This document shows, in pieces, positions 35,634 through 44,888 of a DNA stretch of 64,000 nucleotides. The first letter of the stretch is position 1, and every line of letters begins with the position of its first letter. This DNA comes from Streptomyces sp. NRRL F-6676. Lineage in GTDB: Bacteria > Actinomycetota > Actinomycetes > Streptomycetales > Streptomycetaceae. The notes beneath the pieces were generated by a model that ran no database searches, was not told where the DNA came from, and saw only the letters and a list, made by a program, of their open reading frames with translations. The stretch covers positions 186,001 through 250,000 of the forward strand of contig NZ_JOHS01000008.1 in assembly GCF_000725625.1 (NCBI RefSeq), written 5' to 3'. The translations under genes were made by a program, and so were the position numbers.

Positions 35634-36893
35634 ATGTCCGCGACACCCGAGCGCACCGACGTCCTGGTGGTGGGAGCCGGCGTCGCCGGGCTCGCCTGCG
35701 CCCGGGACCTCGCGGCCGCCGGCCGCTCCGTCCTCGTCGTCGAGGCCTCCGACGACGTCGGCGGCCGTATGCGCTCAGACCGGCTCGACGGCTTCGTCGT
35801 CGACCGCGGCTTCCAGGTCTTCAACACCTCCTACCCCCAGGTCAAACGCCGCCTGAACCTCCGCGACCTGCGCCTGCGCCCCTTCACCCCCGGTGTGCTC
35901 ACGCACACCGACCACGGCCGGCTCCGCCTGACCGACCCCAGCCGTGACGCCCGCTCCCTCACCGGCCTGCTGCGCGGCCGGCTCGCCGGTCCCCGCGACC
36001 TGCTGGCGCTCGGCACCCTGTCGGCCCGCGACATGCTCGGCCCGGCCGCCCTGCTCAGGCGCGCCGAGGACCGCACCACCCGCACCGCGCTCGCCTCCGC
36101 CGGGTTCTCCGAGGAGTTCGTGGAACGGTTCTTCCGGCCGTTCCTCTCCGGGATCTTCCTGGAGGACCAGTTGGAGACGTCGAGCCGGTTCTTCCACATG
36201 GTGTGGCGCAGCATGCTCCGCGGCACCCTGTGCCTGCCCGCCGACGGCATCGGCGCCGTACCCGCGGCGCTGGTGACCGCGCTGCCCGCCGGCAGCGTCC
36301 TGCTCGACGCCCCCGTCGCCGTGCTCACCGACGACGGCGTGCAGACCGCCCACGGCGACCGGCTGGCAGCCCGGGCCGTCGTCGTCGCCACCGGCAAGGG
36401 ACCGGCCTCGGCCCTGCTGCCGGGTCTCGACGTACCCGCCGGGCGCGTCGTGACGACGTACTACCACGTCGCCCCGCGCCCGCCGCTCGCCGAACCCACC
36501 CTGCTCACCGACGCACGGCTCCGCTTCCTCAACACCTGCGTCCTCAGCGAGGTCGCCCCCACCTACGCGCCCGCGGGGCATGCCCTGATCGCCACCTCCG
36601 TCCTCGGCGAGGACAACCCGCAGGCGCGCAAGACGGTGACGTCGGCGCTGGAGGAGGTGTACGAGACCGACACCGCCGGCTGGGACCTGCTCACCGCCCG
36701 CACGGTCCGCGACGCGCTTCCCGCGATGCCGCCGCCCCTTCCGCTGAGCCGCACCTCCCGCGTGGCCCCCGGCCGCTACGTGTGCGGCGACCACCGGGCC
36801 ACCGGCTCCGTCCAGGGCGCCCTCGCCTCCGGCGCCCGCGCCGCCCGCGAGGTGCTCGAGGACCTGACCGGGCGGCGGCACCGGAGGCGCTGA
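35634..36893 (+). CDS. FAD-dependent amine oxidase-type oxidoreductase
   Basis: A 419-residue flavoprotein of the amine oxidase/protoporphyrinogen oxidase-like group, with DVLVVGAGVAGLACARDLAAAG at 9-30, VVEASDDVGGRMRSD next, and a C-terminal FAD-binding GRYVCGDHRATGSVQGALASG. It is divergent from the ECF sigma gene and convergent with the photolyase gene. Its position in the crt cluster suggests a carotenoid or photoprotection role, but its substrate is unknown. GAGAGGAGG precedes the ATG. Confidence 0.85.
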   Translation: MSATPERTDVLVVGAGVAGLACARDLAAAGRSVLVVEASDDVGGRMRSDRLDGFVVDRGFQVFNTSYPQVKRRLNLRDLRLRPFTPGVLTHTDHGRLRLTDPSRDARSLTGLLRGRLAGPRDLLALGTLSARDMLGPAALLRRAEDRTTRTALASAGFSEEFVERFFRPFLSGIFLEDQLETSSRFFHMVWRSMLRGTLCLPADGIGAVPAALVTALPAGSVLLDAPVAVLTDDGVQTAHGDRLAARAVVVATGKGPASALLPGLDVPAGRVVTTYYHVAPRPPLAEPTLLTDARLRFLNTCVLSEVAPTYAPAGHALIATSVLGEDNPQARKTVTSALEEVYETDTAGWDLLTARTVRDALPAMPPPLPLSRTSRVAPGRYVCGDHRATGSVQGALASGARAAREVLEDLTGRRHRRR

Positions 36894-36912
36894 GCCCCGG
36901 CGCCCGGCGCCC

Positions 36913-38283
36913 TCACGCGCGCGCCCTGCGGAACCGTTCCAGACCCTCCGCGAGGTCCACCACCCGCTCCGGATAACCGTGGGCCGCCTCCCGGTCCCGG
37001 CCCCGCAGCTTCCACGGCTCGTGCACCCCGCCCGCCCGCACCCGAGCCAGCTCCGGCACCCAGCGGCGTACGTATGCCCCGTCCGGGTCGAACCGCCTGC
37101 CCTGTACCACCGGGTTCAGCACCCGGTTGGGGCGGCTGTCCGTCCCGGTACCGGCCACCCACTGCCAGTTCAGCTGGTTGTTGGCGAGGTCCCCGTCGAC
37201 CAGCAGGTCCAGGAAGTGCCGGGCACCCACGCGCCAGTCCACGTACAGCGTCTTGGCCAGGAAGCTCGCGGTCAGCAGCCGGCCCCGGTTGTGCATCCAG
37301 CCCTCGTGCCGCAGCTGGCGCATCGCCGCGTCGACGACCGGGTAGCCGGTGCGGCCCTCCCGCCACGCCTCGACGTCCTCGCGGGCGCCCCCGCCGGTGC
37401 GCCAGTGGTCGTGCCGGGTGCGGTAGTCGGCGTGCGCGGCGGCGGGCCGGGCCGCCAGCACCTGCCGGTGGAAGTCCCGCCAGGCGAGCTGCCGTACGAA
37501 CCCCTCGGCACCGGGCCCGCCCAGGCCGCCCGCCCTGTGCACCAGTTCGACGGGGGAGAGGGTGCCGAAGTGCAGATGCGGGGAGAGCCGGGAGGTCGCG
37601 TCGCCCGCGAGGTCGTCGTGCCGGTCCTCGTACTCCTCGACGCCGCCGCGCAGCCAGTCCGCGAGCCGCGCGCGCCCCGCCCGCTCGCCGCCGACCGCGA
37701 GCCCCGGCGACAGGCCGGACAGCGCACGGCGGGAGGGCGGCTCCTCCGAGCCGATGCCGTCCGGGACCGGCACCGCGCGAGGGGCGCCGAGGACGGGCCG
37801 CGTACGCTGCTCCGACCAGCGCCGGAAGTACGGCGTGAACACGGCGAAGTGGTCCCGGCCGCCCGGCGTCACCGCACCCGGCGCCAGCACGGTGGTCACC
37901 GTGTCGTGCACCAGCAGCCGTCTGCCTCCCGCCTCCAGCGCGGTGCGCAGCCGGTCCTCGCGCCGGCGCGCGTGGGCGCTCACATCGGCGGCCATGTGCA
38001 CCTCGCGCGCGTCCGCCTCGGCGGCCACCCGGCACACCTCCTCCACCAGGTCCCCCGAGCGCACCACCAGCCGCCCGCCGCGCTCGCGCAGCCCGGCGTC
38101 CAGATCGCGCAGGCAGTCCGCGAGGAAGGCGAGCCGGTTGGGCACGGCGAACCCGGCGGCGTCCACCGCGCGGTCACGCACGAACAACGGCACCACGGCG
38201 GACGCCCCGTCCAGCGCGGCGCGCAGCGGCGGATGGTCGTGCAGCCGCAGATCGGCGGTGAAGAGGACGACGGCGGTCGGCAT
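36913..38283 (-). CDS. phr: Deoxyribodipyrimidine photolyase
   Basis: A 456-residue class I photolyase/cryptochrome that uses blue light and FADH- to split cyclobutane pyrimidine dimers in DNA. The N-terminal antenna domain starts VVLFTADLRLHDHPPLRAAL; the FAD domain (about 210-450) has TSRLSPHLHFGTLSP, LAWRDFHRQVL, and GDLANNQLNWQWVAGTGTD, all family hallmarks. Co-location with crt genes fits light-induced protection (in S. coelicolor the litS/litR region also has phr). The ATG at 38283 is preceded by GGAG at 8 bp. Confidence 0.95.
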   Translation of the reverse strand: MPTAVVLFTADLRLHDHPPLRAALDGASAVVPLFVRDRAVDAAGFAVPNRLAFLADCLRDLDAGLRERGGRLVVRSGDLVEEVCRVAAEADAREVHMAADVSAHARRREDRLRTALEAGGRRLLVHDTVTTVLAPGAVTPGGRDHFAVFTPYFRRWSEQRTRPVLGAPRAVPVPDGIGSEEPPSRRALSGLSPGLAVGGERAGRARLADWLRGGVEEYEDRHDDLAGDATSRLSPHLHFGTLSPVELVHRAGGLGGPGAEGFVRQLAWRDFHRQVLAARPAAAHADYRTRHDHWRTGGGAREDVEAWREGRTGYPVVDAAMRQLRHEGWMHNRGRLLTASFLAKTLYVDWRVGARHFLDLLVDGDLANNQLNWQWVAGTGTDSRPNRVLNPVVQGRRFDPDGAYVRRWVPELARVRAGGVHEPWKLRGRDREAAHGYPERVVDLAEGLERFRRARA

Positions 38284-38327
38284 GGAGGACTCCGGAAGGG
38301 ACGAGGGTCGGGGTACGGGTGCGGTGC

Positions 38328-39926
38328 TCAGCGGGGTCCGGGAGGACCCGGCCGCCGCCGTAGCCCGAGCCGCTGCCGCTGCCGCTGCCCAGGCCACCGT
38401 CGTCGTCCCGGCCGCTCCGGGCCGTCGGGTACGGCCCTCGCGGCCGCCCGCGCGATGTTGCGGGCCATCCCGCCGAACACCACCGCGTGGAAGGGCGAGA
38501 CGCCCCACCAGTACAGATGGCCCAGCAGCCCGTGCGGATGGAACAGGGCCCGCTGGCGGTAGCGGGTGCGGCCGACGTCGTCCTCGCCGACGTACATCTC
38601 CAGCCAGGCGAGCCCCGGCAGCCGCATCTCGGCGCGCAGTCGCAGCAGCCGTCCCGGCTCGATCTCCTCCACCCGCCAGAAGTCGAGCGAGTCCCCGGCC
38701 CGCAGCCGGGCGGCGTCCCGCCGGCCCCGGCGCAGCCCGACCCCGCCGACGAGACGGTCCAGCAGGCCCCGTACGGCCCAGGCGAGCGGGAAGGAGTACC
38801 AGCCGTTCTCCCCGCCGATGCCCTCCACCACCCGCCACAGCGCCTCCGGGGAGGCGTCGACCGTCCGCTCCCTGCGGTCGGTGTAGAGGCTGCCGCCCGC
38901 CCAGCCGGGATCGGTGGGCAGCGGATCGCTGGGGGCGCCGGGGACCGAGGCGGAGGACCAGCGGGTGGCGACCTCGGCCTGCTGGATCCGGCGCAGGGCC
39001 AGCCGTACCGCCTTGTCGAAACCGACGGGCCGGCCGGGGGCGGGCGGCAGATACCGTTCGATGTCGTGCTCCCGGCACACCACCTCGTGCCGCAGCGACT
39101 CGGTGAGCGGACGCGCGAGGGCCGCCGGCACGGGGGTCACCAGCCCCACCCAGTGGCTGGACAGCCCCGGCGTGAGCAGCGGCACCGGCAGGATGAGGCG
39201 GCGGGGCAGCCCGGCGATCCGCGCGTACCGCAGCATCATGTCGCGGTACGTCAGCACGTCCGGGCCGCCGAGGTCGAAGGCGCGGCTGACGTCCGCGGGC
39301 ATCCGCCCGGCGGCGACCAGCGCGCGCAGCACGTCCCGGACCGCGATCGGCTGGATCCGGGTGTGCACCCAGCTCGGCGTGACCATGACCGGCAGCCGTT
39401 CGGTGAGGTACCGCAGCATCTCGAACGAGGCCGAGCCGGAACCGAGGATCACCGCGGCCCGCAGCACGGTGGTGGGCACGCCTGAGTCCAGCAGGATGCG
39501 GCCCACCTCGGCGCGGGACCGCAAGTGCGGCGACAACTCCTCCTCGGGCACCCCGGCGGGGGTGAGACCGCCCAGATAGACGATGCGCCGTACGCCCGCC
39601 GCGCGCGCCCGCTCGCCGAAGGTGCGGGCGGCCTCGCGGTCGGTGCGCTCGAAGCCGCGGCCGGTGCCGAGGGCGTGGACGAGGTAGTAGGCGACGTCGA
39701 CGCCGTCCATCGCGGCGGCGACGGACGCGGCGTCGGTGACGTCGCACTTCACCACCTCGACGGCACCCGCCCAGGGGTGGTCGCGCAGCTTGCCGGGGGA
39801 GCGCACCGCCGCCCGCACCCGGGCCCCCGTGTCGAGCAGTTCGGGCACCAGCCGCCCTCCGATGTACCCCGTGGCACCGGTGACCAGGCAGAGCGGCCCC
39901 TCGGCCCCACCATTCCCCGCATTCAT
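38328..39926 (-). CDS. NAD(P)-binding SDR fused to a DUF2867/SRPBCC-like domain
   Basis: A 532-residue protein: an extended/atypical SDR domain (about 10-300, LVTGATGYIGGRLVPELL, then DVAYYLVHALGTG) followed by a DUF2867-type domain (about 340-500, with WRVVEGIGGENGWYSFPLAWAVRGLLDRLVGG and LFHPHGLLGHLYWW). Such fusions occur across bacteria, often near photolyase genes; the activity is unknown. The last 35 residues are Arg/Gly/Gln-rich low complexity. The stop is 44 bp from the photolyase start, so the two are probably co-transcribed leftward. GAGGAG lies 8 bp before the ATG. Confidence 0.87.
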   Translation of the reverse strand: MNAGNGGAEGPLCLVTGATGYIGGRLVPELLDTGARVRAAVRSPGKLRDHPWAGAVEVVKCDVTDAASVAAAMDGVDVAYYLVHALGTGRGFERTDREAARTFGERARAAGVRRIVYLGGLTPAGVPEEELSPHLRSRAEVGRILLDSGVPTTVLRAAVILGSGSASFEMLRYLTERLPVMVTPSWVHTRIQPIAVRDVLRALVAAGRMPADVSRAFDLGGPDVLTYRDMMLRYARIAGLPRRLILPVPLLTPGLSSHWVGLVTPVPAALARPLTESLRHEVVCREHDIERYLPPAPGRPVGFDKAVRLALRRIQQAEVATRWSSASVPGAPSDPLPTDPGWAGGSLYTDRRERTVDASPEALWRVVEGIGGENGWYSFPLAWAVRGLLDRLVGGVGLRRGRRDAARLRAGDSLDFWRVEEIEPGRLLRLRAEMRLPGLAWLEMYVGEDDVGRTRYRQRALFHPHGLLGHLYWWGVSPFHAVVFGGMARNIARAAARAVPDGPERPGRRRWPGQRQRQRLGLRRRPGPPGPR

Positions 39927-39940
39927 CCCGTCGGCTCCTC

Positions 39941-39980
39941 TCACCCGGCACCACGTCCGGTCACCCGGCACCACGCCCGG
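39941..39980. repeat. 20-bp tandem duplication
   Basis: TCACCCGGCACCACGTCCGG (39941-39960) is followed at once by the same sequence with one change (T to C at position 16; 39961-39980), just upstream of the SDR-DUF2867 start. Confidence 0.85.
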
Positions 39981-40000
39981 ACGGAACTCCTGCCCCGCCA

Positions 40001-40045
40001 CCGCGTCCTTCCGCCCCGCGTCCTTCCGCCCCGCATCCTTCCGTC
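40001..40045. repeat. Three tandem 15-bp units
   Basis: CCGCGTCCTTCCGCC occurs twice exactly (40001-40015, 40016-40030) and once with two changes (40031-40045). The nearby MMPL remnant and missing crtE suggest this stretch has been prone to rearrangement. Confidence 0.85.
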
Positions 40046-40244
40046 ACGAGTCGGCGGACGGATGCGGTCCCGCGCCGGGCGCGCGACGCCGACCGGGAGC
40101 CGGCCCTCGCGCCGCCCGGTGATCTCCGGCCGCATCCGGTGGCCGGCCGGGGGCAGAAGAGGAGGCATCCCGTACCGCCGGACGTGTGGCCGGCGGTCGT
40201 CCCCGGCCGGCTCCGGCCGCCCGCGCCGAAGCGCCTGGAGAGTG

Positions 40245-40656
40245 ATGTCGTTCCCCGTGCGGCGGGTCCGCCGCCTCGTTCCCGTCCTGCTGACCGTCCT
40301 CGTCCGGCTCTGCGTCGGCGGGGCCCTCGGCCCCTTCGCCGGGCGGCTCGGCGAGGTCGCCACCGACGACCAGGCCGCGTTCCTGCCGCGCAGCGCCGAG
40401 TCGACGGAGGTCATCGCCGAGCAGAAGGCGTTCCAGCGGCAGGAGACGCTTCCCGTGATCACCGTGTGGACCGCCGAGGGCGACGGCACGGTCGTACCCC
40501 GGCGGGCCGACGCCACCCGCCTTCGGCGTGCTGCTGGACACCCTCGCCGTGCGCTCCCTGCTGGTCCCCGCGCTCGTACGGGACGCCGGGGCGCGCGCCT
40601 GGTGGCCCGCCCGGTTCGGCGGATCGGCGGAACGTGGGGACCGTACGCATCCATGA
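40245..40656 (+). pseudogene. MMPL-family transporter remnant with large internal deletion
   Basis: The 5' part (40245 to about 40515) encodes the N-terminus of an MMPL/RND-like lipid exporter: a first membrane helix (RRLVPVLLTVLVRLCVGG) then DDQAAFLPRSAESTEVIAEQ and QETLPVITVWTAEGD. After a frame change of +1 the next readable part (40522-40656) is the typical C-terminus, FGVLLDTLAVRSLLVPALV. The middle of about 550-600 residues is gone. An intact relative would be about 700 residues. A GGAG site remains before the ATG. It lies where crtE or its neighbours sit in other species. Confidence 0.82.
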
Positions 40657-40742
40657 CGGCCCTTCGTGCGGAAGACCTTCACAGAGAGCGGAGACCTGTG
40701 CAGAGACACGAGCCCGCCTCCGCCCCCGCGAGAGGAACCGCG

Positions 40743-40817
40743 ATGCATCCCACCGTCCGGCACGCAGGACTTCGCCACCGTGCCGCCCCCCGCCCGTCCG
40801 CCGGAGCCGTCCGGTGA
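40743..40817 (+). CDS. Possible 24-codon leader peptide overlapping crtI
   Basis: An ATG at 40743 follows GAGAGGAA by 4-5 bp and opens a 24-codon frame whose TGA overlaps the crtI GTG start (GTGA, 40814-40817). That arrangement would couple translation into crtI. It may equally be the leftover of a deleted upstream gene. The peptide ([13 protein letters not shown]...) resembles nothing I know. Confidence 0.3.
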   Translation: MHPTVRHAGLRHRAAPRPSAGAVR

Positions 40818-42382
40818 GCGGCGCGGTGCGCACCGTCCCCGGGCCCACCGACCACGTGGTCGTCGTCGGGGCCGGGCTCGCCGGGCTGTCCGCCGCGCTC
40901 CATCTCCTCGGCGCCGGGCGGCGGGTGACGGTCGTGGAGCGGGCGGACGGGCCCGGCGGACGGGCCGGGCTGCTGGAGCGCGGCGGATACCGGTTCGACA
41001 CCGGGCCCACCGTGCTGACCATGCCGCACCTCGCCGAGGCCGCCTTCGCCGCCGTCGGCGAAAACATGCGCGACCGGCTCGACCTCATCCCGCTGCACCC
41101 CGCCTACCGCGCCCGCTTCGCCGACGGCAGCGGACTCGACGTGCACACCGAACCGGACGCCATGGAGGCCGAGGTCGAACGATTCGCGGGACCGGCCGAG
41201 GCGGCGGGCTACCGGCGGCTGCGGCACTGGCTCGAACGGCTCTACCGCGCCCAGATGCGCCGCTTCATCGACGCCAACTTCGACTCCCCGCTGCAACTCC
41301 TCCACCCCGACCTCGCCCGGCTCGCCGCCCTCGGCGGCTTCGGCCGGCTCGACGCCGCCATCGGCCGCTTCCTGCGCGACGAACGGCTGCGCCGCGTCTT
41401 CTCCTTCCAGGCCCTCTACGTCGGCGTGCCGCCCGCCCGCGCGCTCGCCGCCTACGCCGTCATCGCCTACATGGACACCGTCGCCGGGGTCTACTTCCCG
41501 CGCGGCGGGATGCACGCCCTGCCCCGCGCCATGGCCGACGCCGCCGCCCACGCCGGCGCCGACCTCCGCTACGGACACACCGTCACCGCGCTGGAGCGCG
41601 GCGGCGGCCGGGTCACCGCCGTCCGCACCGACCAGGGCCGCATTCCCTGCGACGCCCTCGTCCTCACCCCCGACCTGCCCGTCGCCTACCGCCTCCTCGG
41701 CCGCACCCCCCGGCGCCCCCTACGGCTGCGACACGCGCCCTCCGCCGTCGTCCTGCACACCGGAACCGACCGCACCTGGCCCGGACTCGGCCACCACACC
41801 CTCTCCTTCGGCCACGCCTGGGAGGGCACCTTCCGTCAGATCACCCGCACCGGAGAGCTGATGTCCGACCCGTCGCTGCTGATCACCCGCCCCACCGCCA
41901 CCGACCCCGCGCTCGCCCCGCCCGGACGGCACGTCCACTACGTCCTCGCCCCCTGCCCCAACACCGACCTCGGACCCACCGCCGCCGAGTGGAGCGACCT
42001 CGCGCCCCGCTACCGCGACCGGCTCCTCACCGAACTCGAACGCCGGGGCCTGCCCGGCCTCGGCGCCGCGATGGAAGAGGAGTGCCTGGTCACCCCGGCC
42101 GACTGGGCGGCCGGCGGGCACGCGGCCGGCACGCCCTTCTCCGCCGCGCACACCTTCGCCCAGACCGGCCCGTTCCGGCCCCGCAACCTCGTGCGCGGCA
42201 CCGACAACGCCGTCCTCGCCGGCTGCGGCACGACCCCCGGCGTCGGCGTCCCGACGGTCCTCGTCTCCGGCCGCCTCGCCGCCGAACGCGTCACGGGCGT
42301 CACCGCCGGGCGCCGCACGGGCGGCCGCACCGTCCCGGCCCGCCGACGTCCGCGCCCCGCCGGACAGGGGACCGCCCCGTGA
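40814..42382 (+). CDS. crtI: CrtI, phytoene desaturase
   Basis: A 522-residue phytoene desaturase that introduces the double bonds converting phytoene to lycopene with FAD. N-terminal [23 protein letters not shown], then [30 protein letters not shown] (a CrtI hallmark), [24 protein letters not shown] in the middle, and a C-terminal [24 protein letters not shown]. The GTG start at 40814 has GGAG 7 bp upstream. It overlaps crtB by 4 bp. In other Streptomyces crtE (GGPP synthase) precedes crtI; here it is replaced by the MMPL remnant. Confidence 0.95.
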   Translation: MSGAVRTVPGPTDHVVVVGAGLAGLSAALHLLGAGRRVTVVERADGPGGRAGLLERGGYRFDTGPTVLTMPHLAEAAFAAVGENMRDRLDLIPLHPAYRARFADGSGLDVHTEPDAMEAEVERFAGPAEAAGYRRLRHWLERLYRAQMRRFIDANFDSPLQLLHPDLARLAALGGFGRLDAAIGRFLRDERLRRVFSFQALYVGVPPARALAAYAVIAYMDTVAGVYFPRGGMHALPRAMADAAAHAGADLRYGHTVTALERGGGRVTAVRTDQGRIPCDALVLTPDLPVAYRLLGRTPRRPLRLRHAPSAVVLHTGTDRTWPGLGHHTLSFGHAWEGTFRQITRTGELMSDPSLLITRPTATDPALAPPGRHVHYVLAPCPNTDLGPTAAEWSDLAPRYRDRLLTELERRGLPGLGAAMEEECLVTPADWAAGGHAAGTPFSAAHTFAQTGPFRPRNLVRGTDNAVLAGCGTTPGVGVPTVLVSGRLAAERVTGVTAGRRTGGRTVPARRRPRPAGQGTAP

Positions 42383-43407
42383 CCCGGCGCGAGCTGGACG
42401 CGGCCGGCATCACCGACCCCGCGCTGCGCGCCGCGTACGCCACCTGCCGGGAGCTCAACGCCCGCCACGGCCGTACGTACTTCCTCGCCACGCGGCTGCT
42501 CCCCGCCGAGCGCCGGCCCGCCGTGCACGCGCTGTACGGGTTCGCCCGCTGGGCCGACGACCTCGTCGACCTCCCCGACCCGGCCACCGGCCCGGCGGGC
42601 AGCGCGGCCGCCCTGGACCGGCTCGAACAGCGTCTGACGGCCGGGCTGCGCGGCGGCGGCAGCGACGAACCCGTGGTCCGCGCCCTCGCCGACACCGCCG
42701 AGCGCTACGCCATCGACCACCGGCACTTCACCGACTTCATGGCGTCCATGCGCAGCGACCTGACCGTCACCGACTACCCCACCTACGACGACCTGCGCGG
42801 TTACATGCACGGCTCGGCGGCCGTGATCGGGTTGCAGATGGTGCCGGTCCTCGGCACCGTCGTCCCGCGCGCGGAGGCCGAGCCCTACGCCGCCGCGCTC
42901 GGCCTCGCCTTCCAGCTCACCAACTTCCTGCGCGACGTGGGCGAGGACCTCGACCGGGGCCGGATCTACCTCCCCGCCGACCTGCTGGCCGCCCACGGCG
43001 TCGACCGCGCCCTGCTGCGCTGGAGCAGGGACACCGGCCGCCGCGACCCCCGCATCACCGCGGCCCTGCGCGCCGCCGAGGACCTCACCCGGGGCGTCTA
43101 CCGGCAGGCGGTGCCCGGGCTGGCCCTGCTCGACCCCGTGGCCCGGCCGTGCATCAGGACCGCGTGCGTGCTCTACGGCGGCATCCTGGACGCCGTCGCC
43201 CAGGACGGTCACGCCGTGCTGCACCGCCGGGCCGTCGTCCCCCGGCGCCGCCGGCTCGCCGTGGCCGTCGACGGCCTGACCCGGGTGACGAGCGCCCGGC
43301 TGCACGCCCGCCGTGCCCGCCGCACCGGCACCGGCTTCGACGGCATCCCGCACGCCGCCCTCGTGGCCCCCGCACCCGAGGAGCCCAGAGAGAAGGAGAC
43401 CGTATGA
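42379..43407 (+). CDS. crtB: CrtB, phytoene synthase
   Basis: A 342-residue phytoene synthase joining two geranylgeranyl diphosphates. The two Asp-rich diphosphate-binding motifs are present: ADDLVD (about residue 59) and [10 protein letters not shown] (about 187-196), along with [10 protein letters not shown] and RIYLPADLL. The GTG overlaps the crtI stop by 4 bp and its own TGA overlaps the Rieske gene by 4 bp. Substrate must be supplied by a GGPP synthase encoded elsewhere. Confidence 0.95.
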   Translation: MTRRELDAAGITDPALRAAYATCRELNARHGRTYFLATRLLPAERRPAVHALYGFARWADDLVDLPDPATGPAGSAAALDRLEQRLTAGLRGGGSDEPVVRALADTAERYAIDHRHFTDFMASMRSDLTVTDYPTYDDLRGYMHGSAAVIGLQMVPVLGTVVPRAEAEPYAAALGLAFQLTNFLRDVGEDLDRGRIYLPADLLAAHGVDRALLRWSRDTGRRDPRITAALRAAEDLTRGVYRQAVPGLALLDPVARPCIRTACVLYGGILDAVAQDGHAVLHRRAVVPRRRRLAVAVDGLTRVTSARLHARRARRTGTGFDGIPHAALVAPAPEEPREKETV

Positions 43408-44435
43408 ACCCCGCCCCGGGCGGCGGGAGCCGTCCGCCCCGCGCCGCCCGGCTTCCGCTGCGGCTGCGGCGCCACGCACCCGCCTGGGCAGCACAGCGCC
43501 CCACCTGGCAGGAGGCCAAACCCGCCCTGATCGGCGGACTGTTGAAGCAGGCGCTCGCCCGCCCCGCCGGCAACTGGTTCGTCGTCGGCGCCACCCGGGA
43601 CGTCCCCGCCGACCGGCCCCTCGCCCGTACCGTCGCCGGACGCGAGGTGGTCCTGTGGCGCGACGCCGAGGGCACCCTCGTGGGCGGCCCCGGCAGCTGC
43701 CCGCACCTGGGCGCCCCGTTGCGCGAGGGCCCCGTCCGCTGCGGCACCCTGGTGTGCCGCTGGCACGGTCTGGCCCTGGACGGCACCGCCCGCGCGGGCT
43801 GGCGGCCGTACCCGGTGCACGACGACGGCGTCCTGGTCTGGGTGCGCCTGGACGACGCCGGAGGCGAGGACCCGCTGCCCGCCCCGCTCGTGCCGCCCCG
43901 CCCCGCCGCCGCCCGCGCACTGGCCGCCGTCCATGTCGCCGCCGGCACCTGCGAGCCGGAGGACGTCGTCGCCAACCGGCTCGACCCCTGGCACGGGGCC
44001 TGGTTCCACCCCTACTCGTTCGTCGACCTCACCGTCGTCTCCGTGCCCGACGCCAGGAGCGGGGACCCGGAGGACGGACTGGTCGTGGACGTGGCGTTCA
44101 AGGTGGCCGGACGGCTCGTCGTGCCGGTCCGCGCCGTGTTCACCGCGCCCGGACCCCGCACCGTCGTCATGCGCATCACCGAGGGGGAGGGCGCGGGTTC
44201 CGTCGTCGAGACGCACGCCACCCCGCTCGGCACCGACGCCCGGGGCCGCCCGCGCACCGCCGTCGTGGAGGCCGTCGTCGCCGTCTCCGACCGGCCGGGC
44301 TTCGCCCTCGCCCGCCGCGCCGCCCCCGTCGTACGGCCGCTGATGCGCGCCGCCTCCGGACGGCTGTGGCGCGACGACCTCGCCTACGCGGAGCGCCGCT
44401 GGGAGCTGCGCGCCACGGGCCGCTTCCCGGGCTGA
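43404..44435 (+). CDS. Rieske [2Fe-2S] protein coupled to crtB (DUF5914-type)
   Basis: A 343-residue protein with a Rieske domain (about 55-160): CPHLG (about residue 94) and CRWHG (about 115) give the two Cys and two His cluster ligands. The C-terminal part (about 170-343) resembles the non-haem-oxygenase-like tail of DUF5914 proteins but I see no clear 2-His-1-carboxylate motif. The site is where other clusters have crtV, so a role in carotenoid modification (hydroxylation or ketolation) is possible. GAAGGAG precedes the ATG, and the gene overlaps crtB. Confidence 0.85.
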   Translation: MNPAPGGGSRPPRAARLPLRLRRHAPAWAAQRPTWQEAKPALIGGLLKQALARPAGNWFVVGATRDVPADRPLARTVAGREVVLWRDAEGTLVGGPGSCPHLGAPLREGPVRCGTLVCRWHGLALDGTARAGWRPYPVHDDGVLVWVRLDDAGGEDPLPAPLVPPRPAAARALAAVHVAAGTCEPEDVVANRLDPWHGAWFHPYSFVDLTVVSVPDARSGDPEDGLVVDVAFKVAGRLVVPVRAVFTAPGPRTVVMRITEGEGAGSVVETHATPLGTDARGRPRTAVVEAVVAVSDRPGFALARRAAPVVRPLMRAASGRLWRDDLAYAERRWELRATGRFPG

Positions 44436-44497
44436 GGCCCGGCCCCGCGTCCGACCCTCCGTCAGCATCCGGGGACGAAGGGCGTCGTGACCCGCAC

Positions 44498-44584
44498 ATG
44501 TCCAGGCGGAACCGGGGCAAGCGCATGAATACGACGGTGGACGGCAGGAAACGGAAGTCGAATCGGAGGTGGCATCCGCGATGA
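44498..44584 (+). CDS. Possible 28-residue basic peptide
   Basis: An ATG at 44498 opens a 28-codon frame encoding a highly basic peptide (MSRRNRGKRMNTTVDGRKRK...). Its TGA overlaps the ATG of the next small gene (ATGA at 44581-44584). There are 9 Arg and 4 Lys. Coupling by overlap and the lower GC content than neighbours make it plausible, but there is no strong ribosome binding site. Confidence 0.4.
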   Translation: MSRRNRGKRMNTTVDGRKRKSNRRWHPR

Positions 44585-44760
44585 GCGCGAAGGTGCTGGA
44601 GTGTTTCCCCGCAGGGGCCCCGCGCGGATCGTGGCCGGCGGAGGAGTTCGCCGCCCAGCGCCGCGCCGAGGGCGAGGCGGCGACCGTGGTGATGGACCTC
44701 GAACAGGACGCGTTCCTCGTGGTGGTCCCCGCGGCGGAGGACGAGCAGCGACCGGCGTGA
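44581..44760 (+). CDS. Small hypothetical protein (59 aa)
   Basis: A 59-residue acidic protein (MSAKVLECFPAGAPRGSWPAE...), no family recognised. GGAGGTG at 44565-44571 is well placed for the ATG at 44581; a GTG at 44569 would add four residues. It follows the putative basic peptide with a 4-bp overlap, so the pair (basic, then acidic) could form a small coupled unit. No link to the crt genes is evident. Confidence 0.6.
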   Translation: MSAKVLECFPAGAPRGSWPAEEFAAQRRAEGEAATVVMDLEQDAFLVVVPAAEDEQRPA

Positions 44761-44888
44761 CCCCGGGCAGGGGGAGGGGCGTTCGTACCGCTGACGGACG
44801 CCCCTTCCGCATGGTGTCATGTACCTGATCTGATCCTGTTCCACCGATCCGATTCACTGTCGTGCACCGCCCCGCCGAAGGGCCCGCC

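Larger units (their letters stand above)
39927..40244. other. 318-bp gap holding two sets of tandem repeats
   Basis: The gap between the SDR-DUF2867 start (- strand) and the MMPL remnant (+ strand) has a 20-bp duplication and a 15-bp triplication described separately. Beyond these no gene or clear promoter could be identified. Confidence 0.6.

Noticed and set aside
38310..38315. GGGTAC on the + strand between the photolyase and SDR genes
   Set aside because: No + strand gene follows it and no suitable -35 element was found.
40139..40813. Possible crtE fragment upstream of crtI
   Set aside because: No Asp-rich prenyltransferase motif in any frame; the segment is explained by the MMPL remnant and non-coding DNA.
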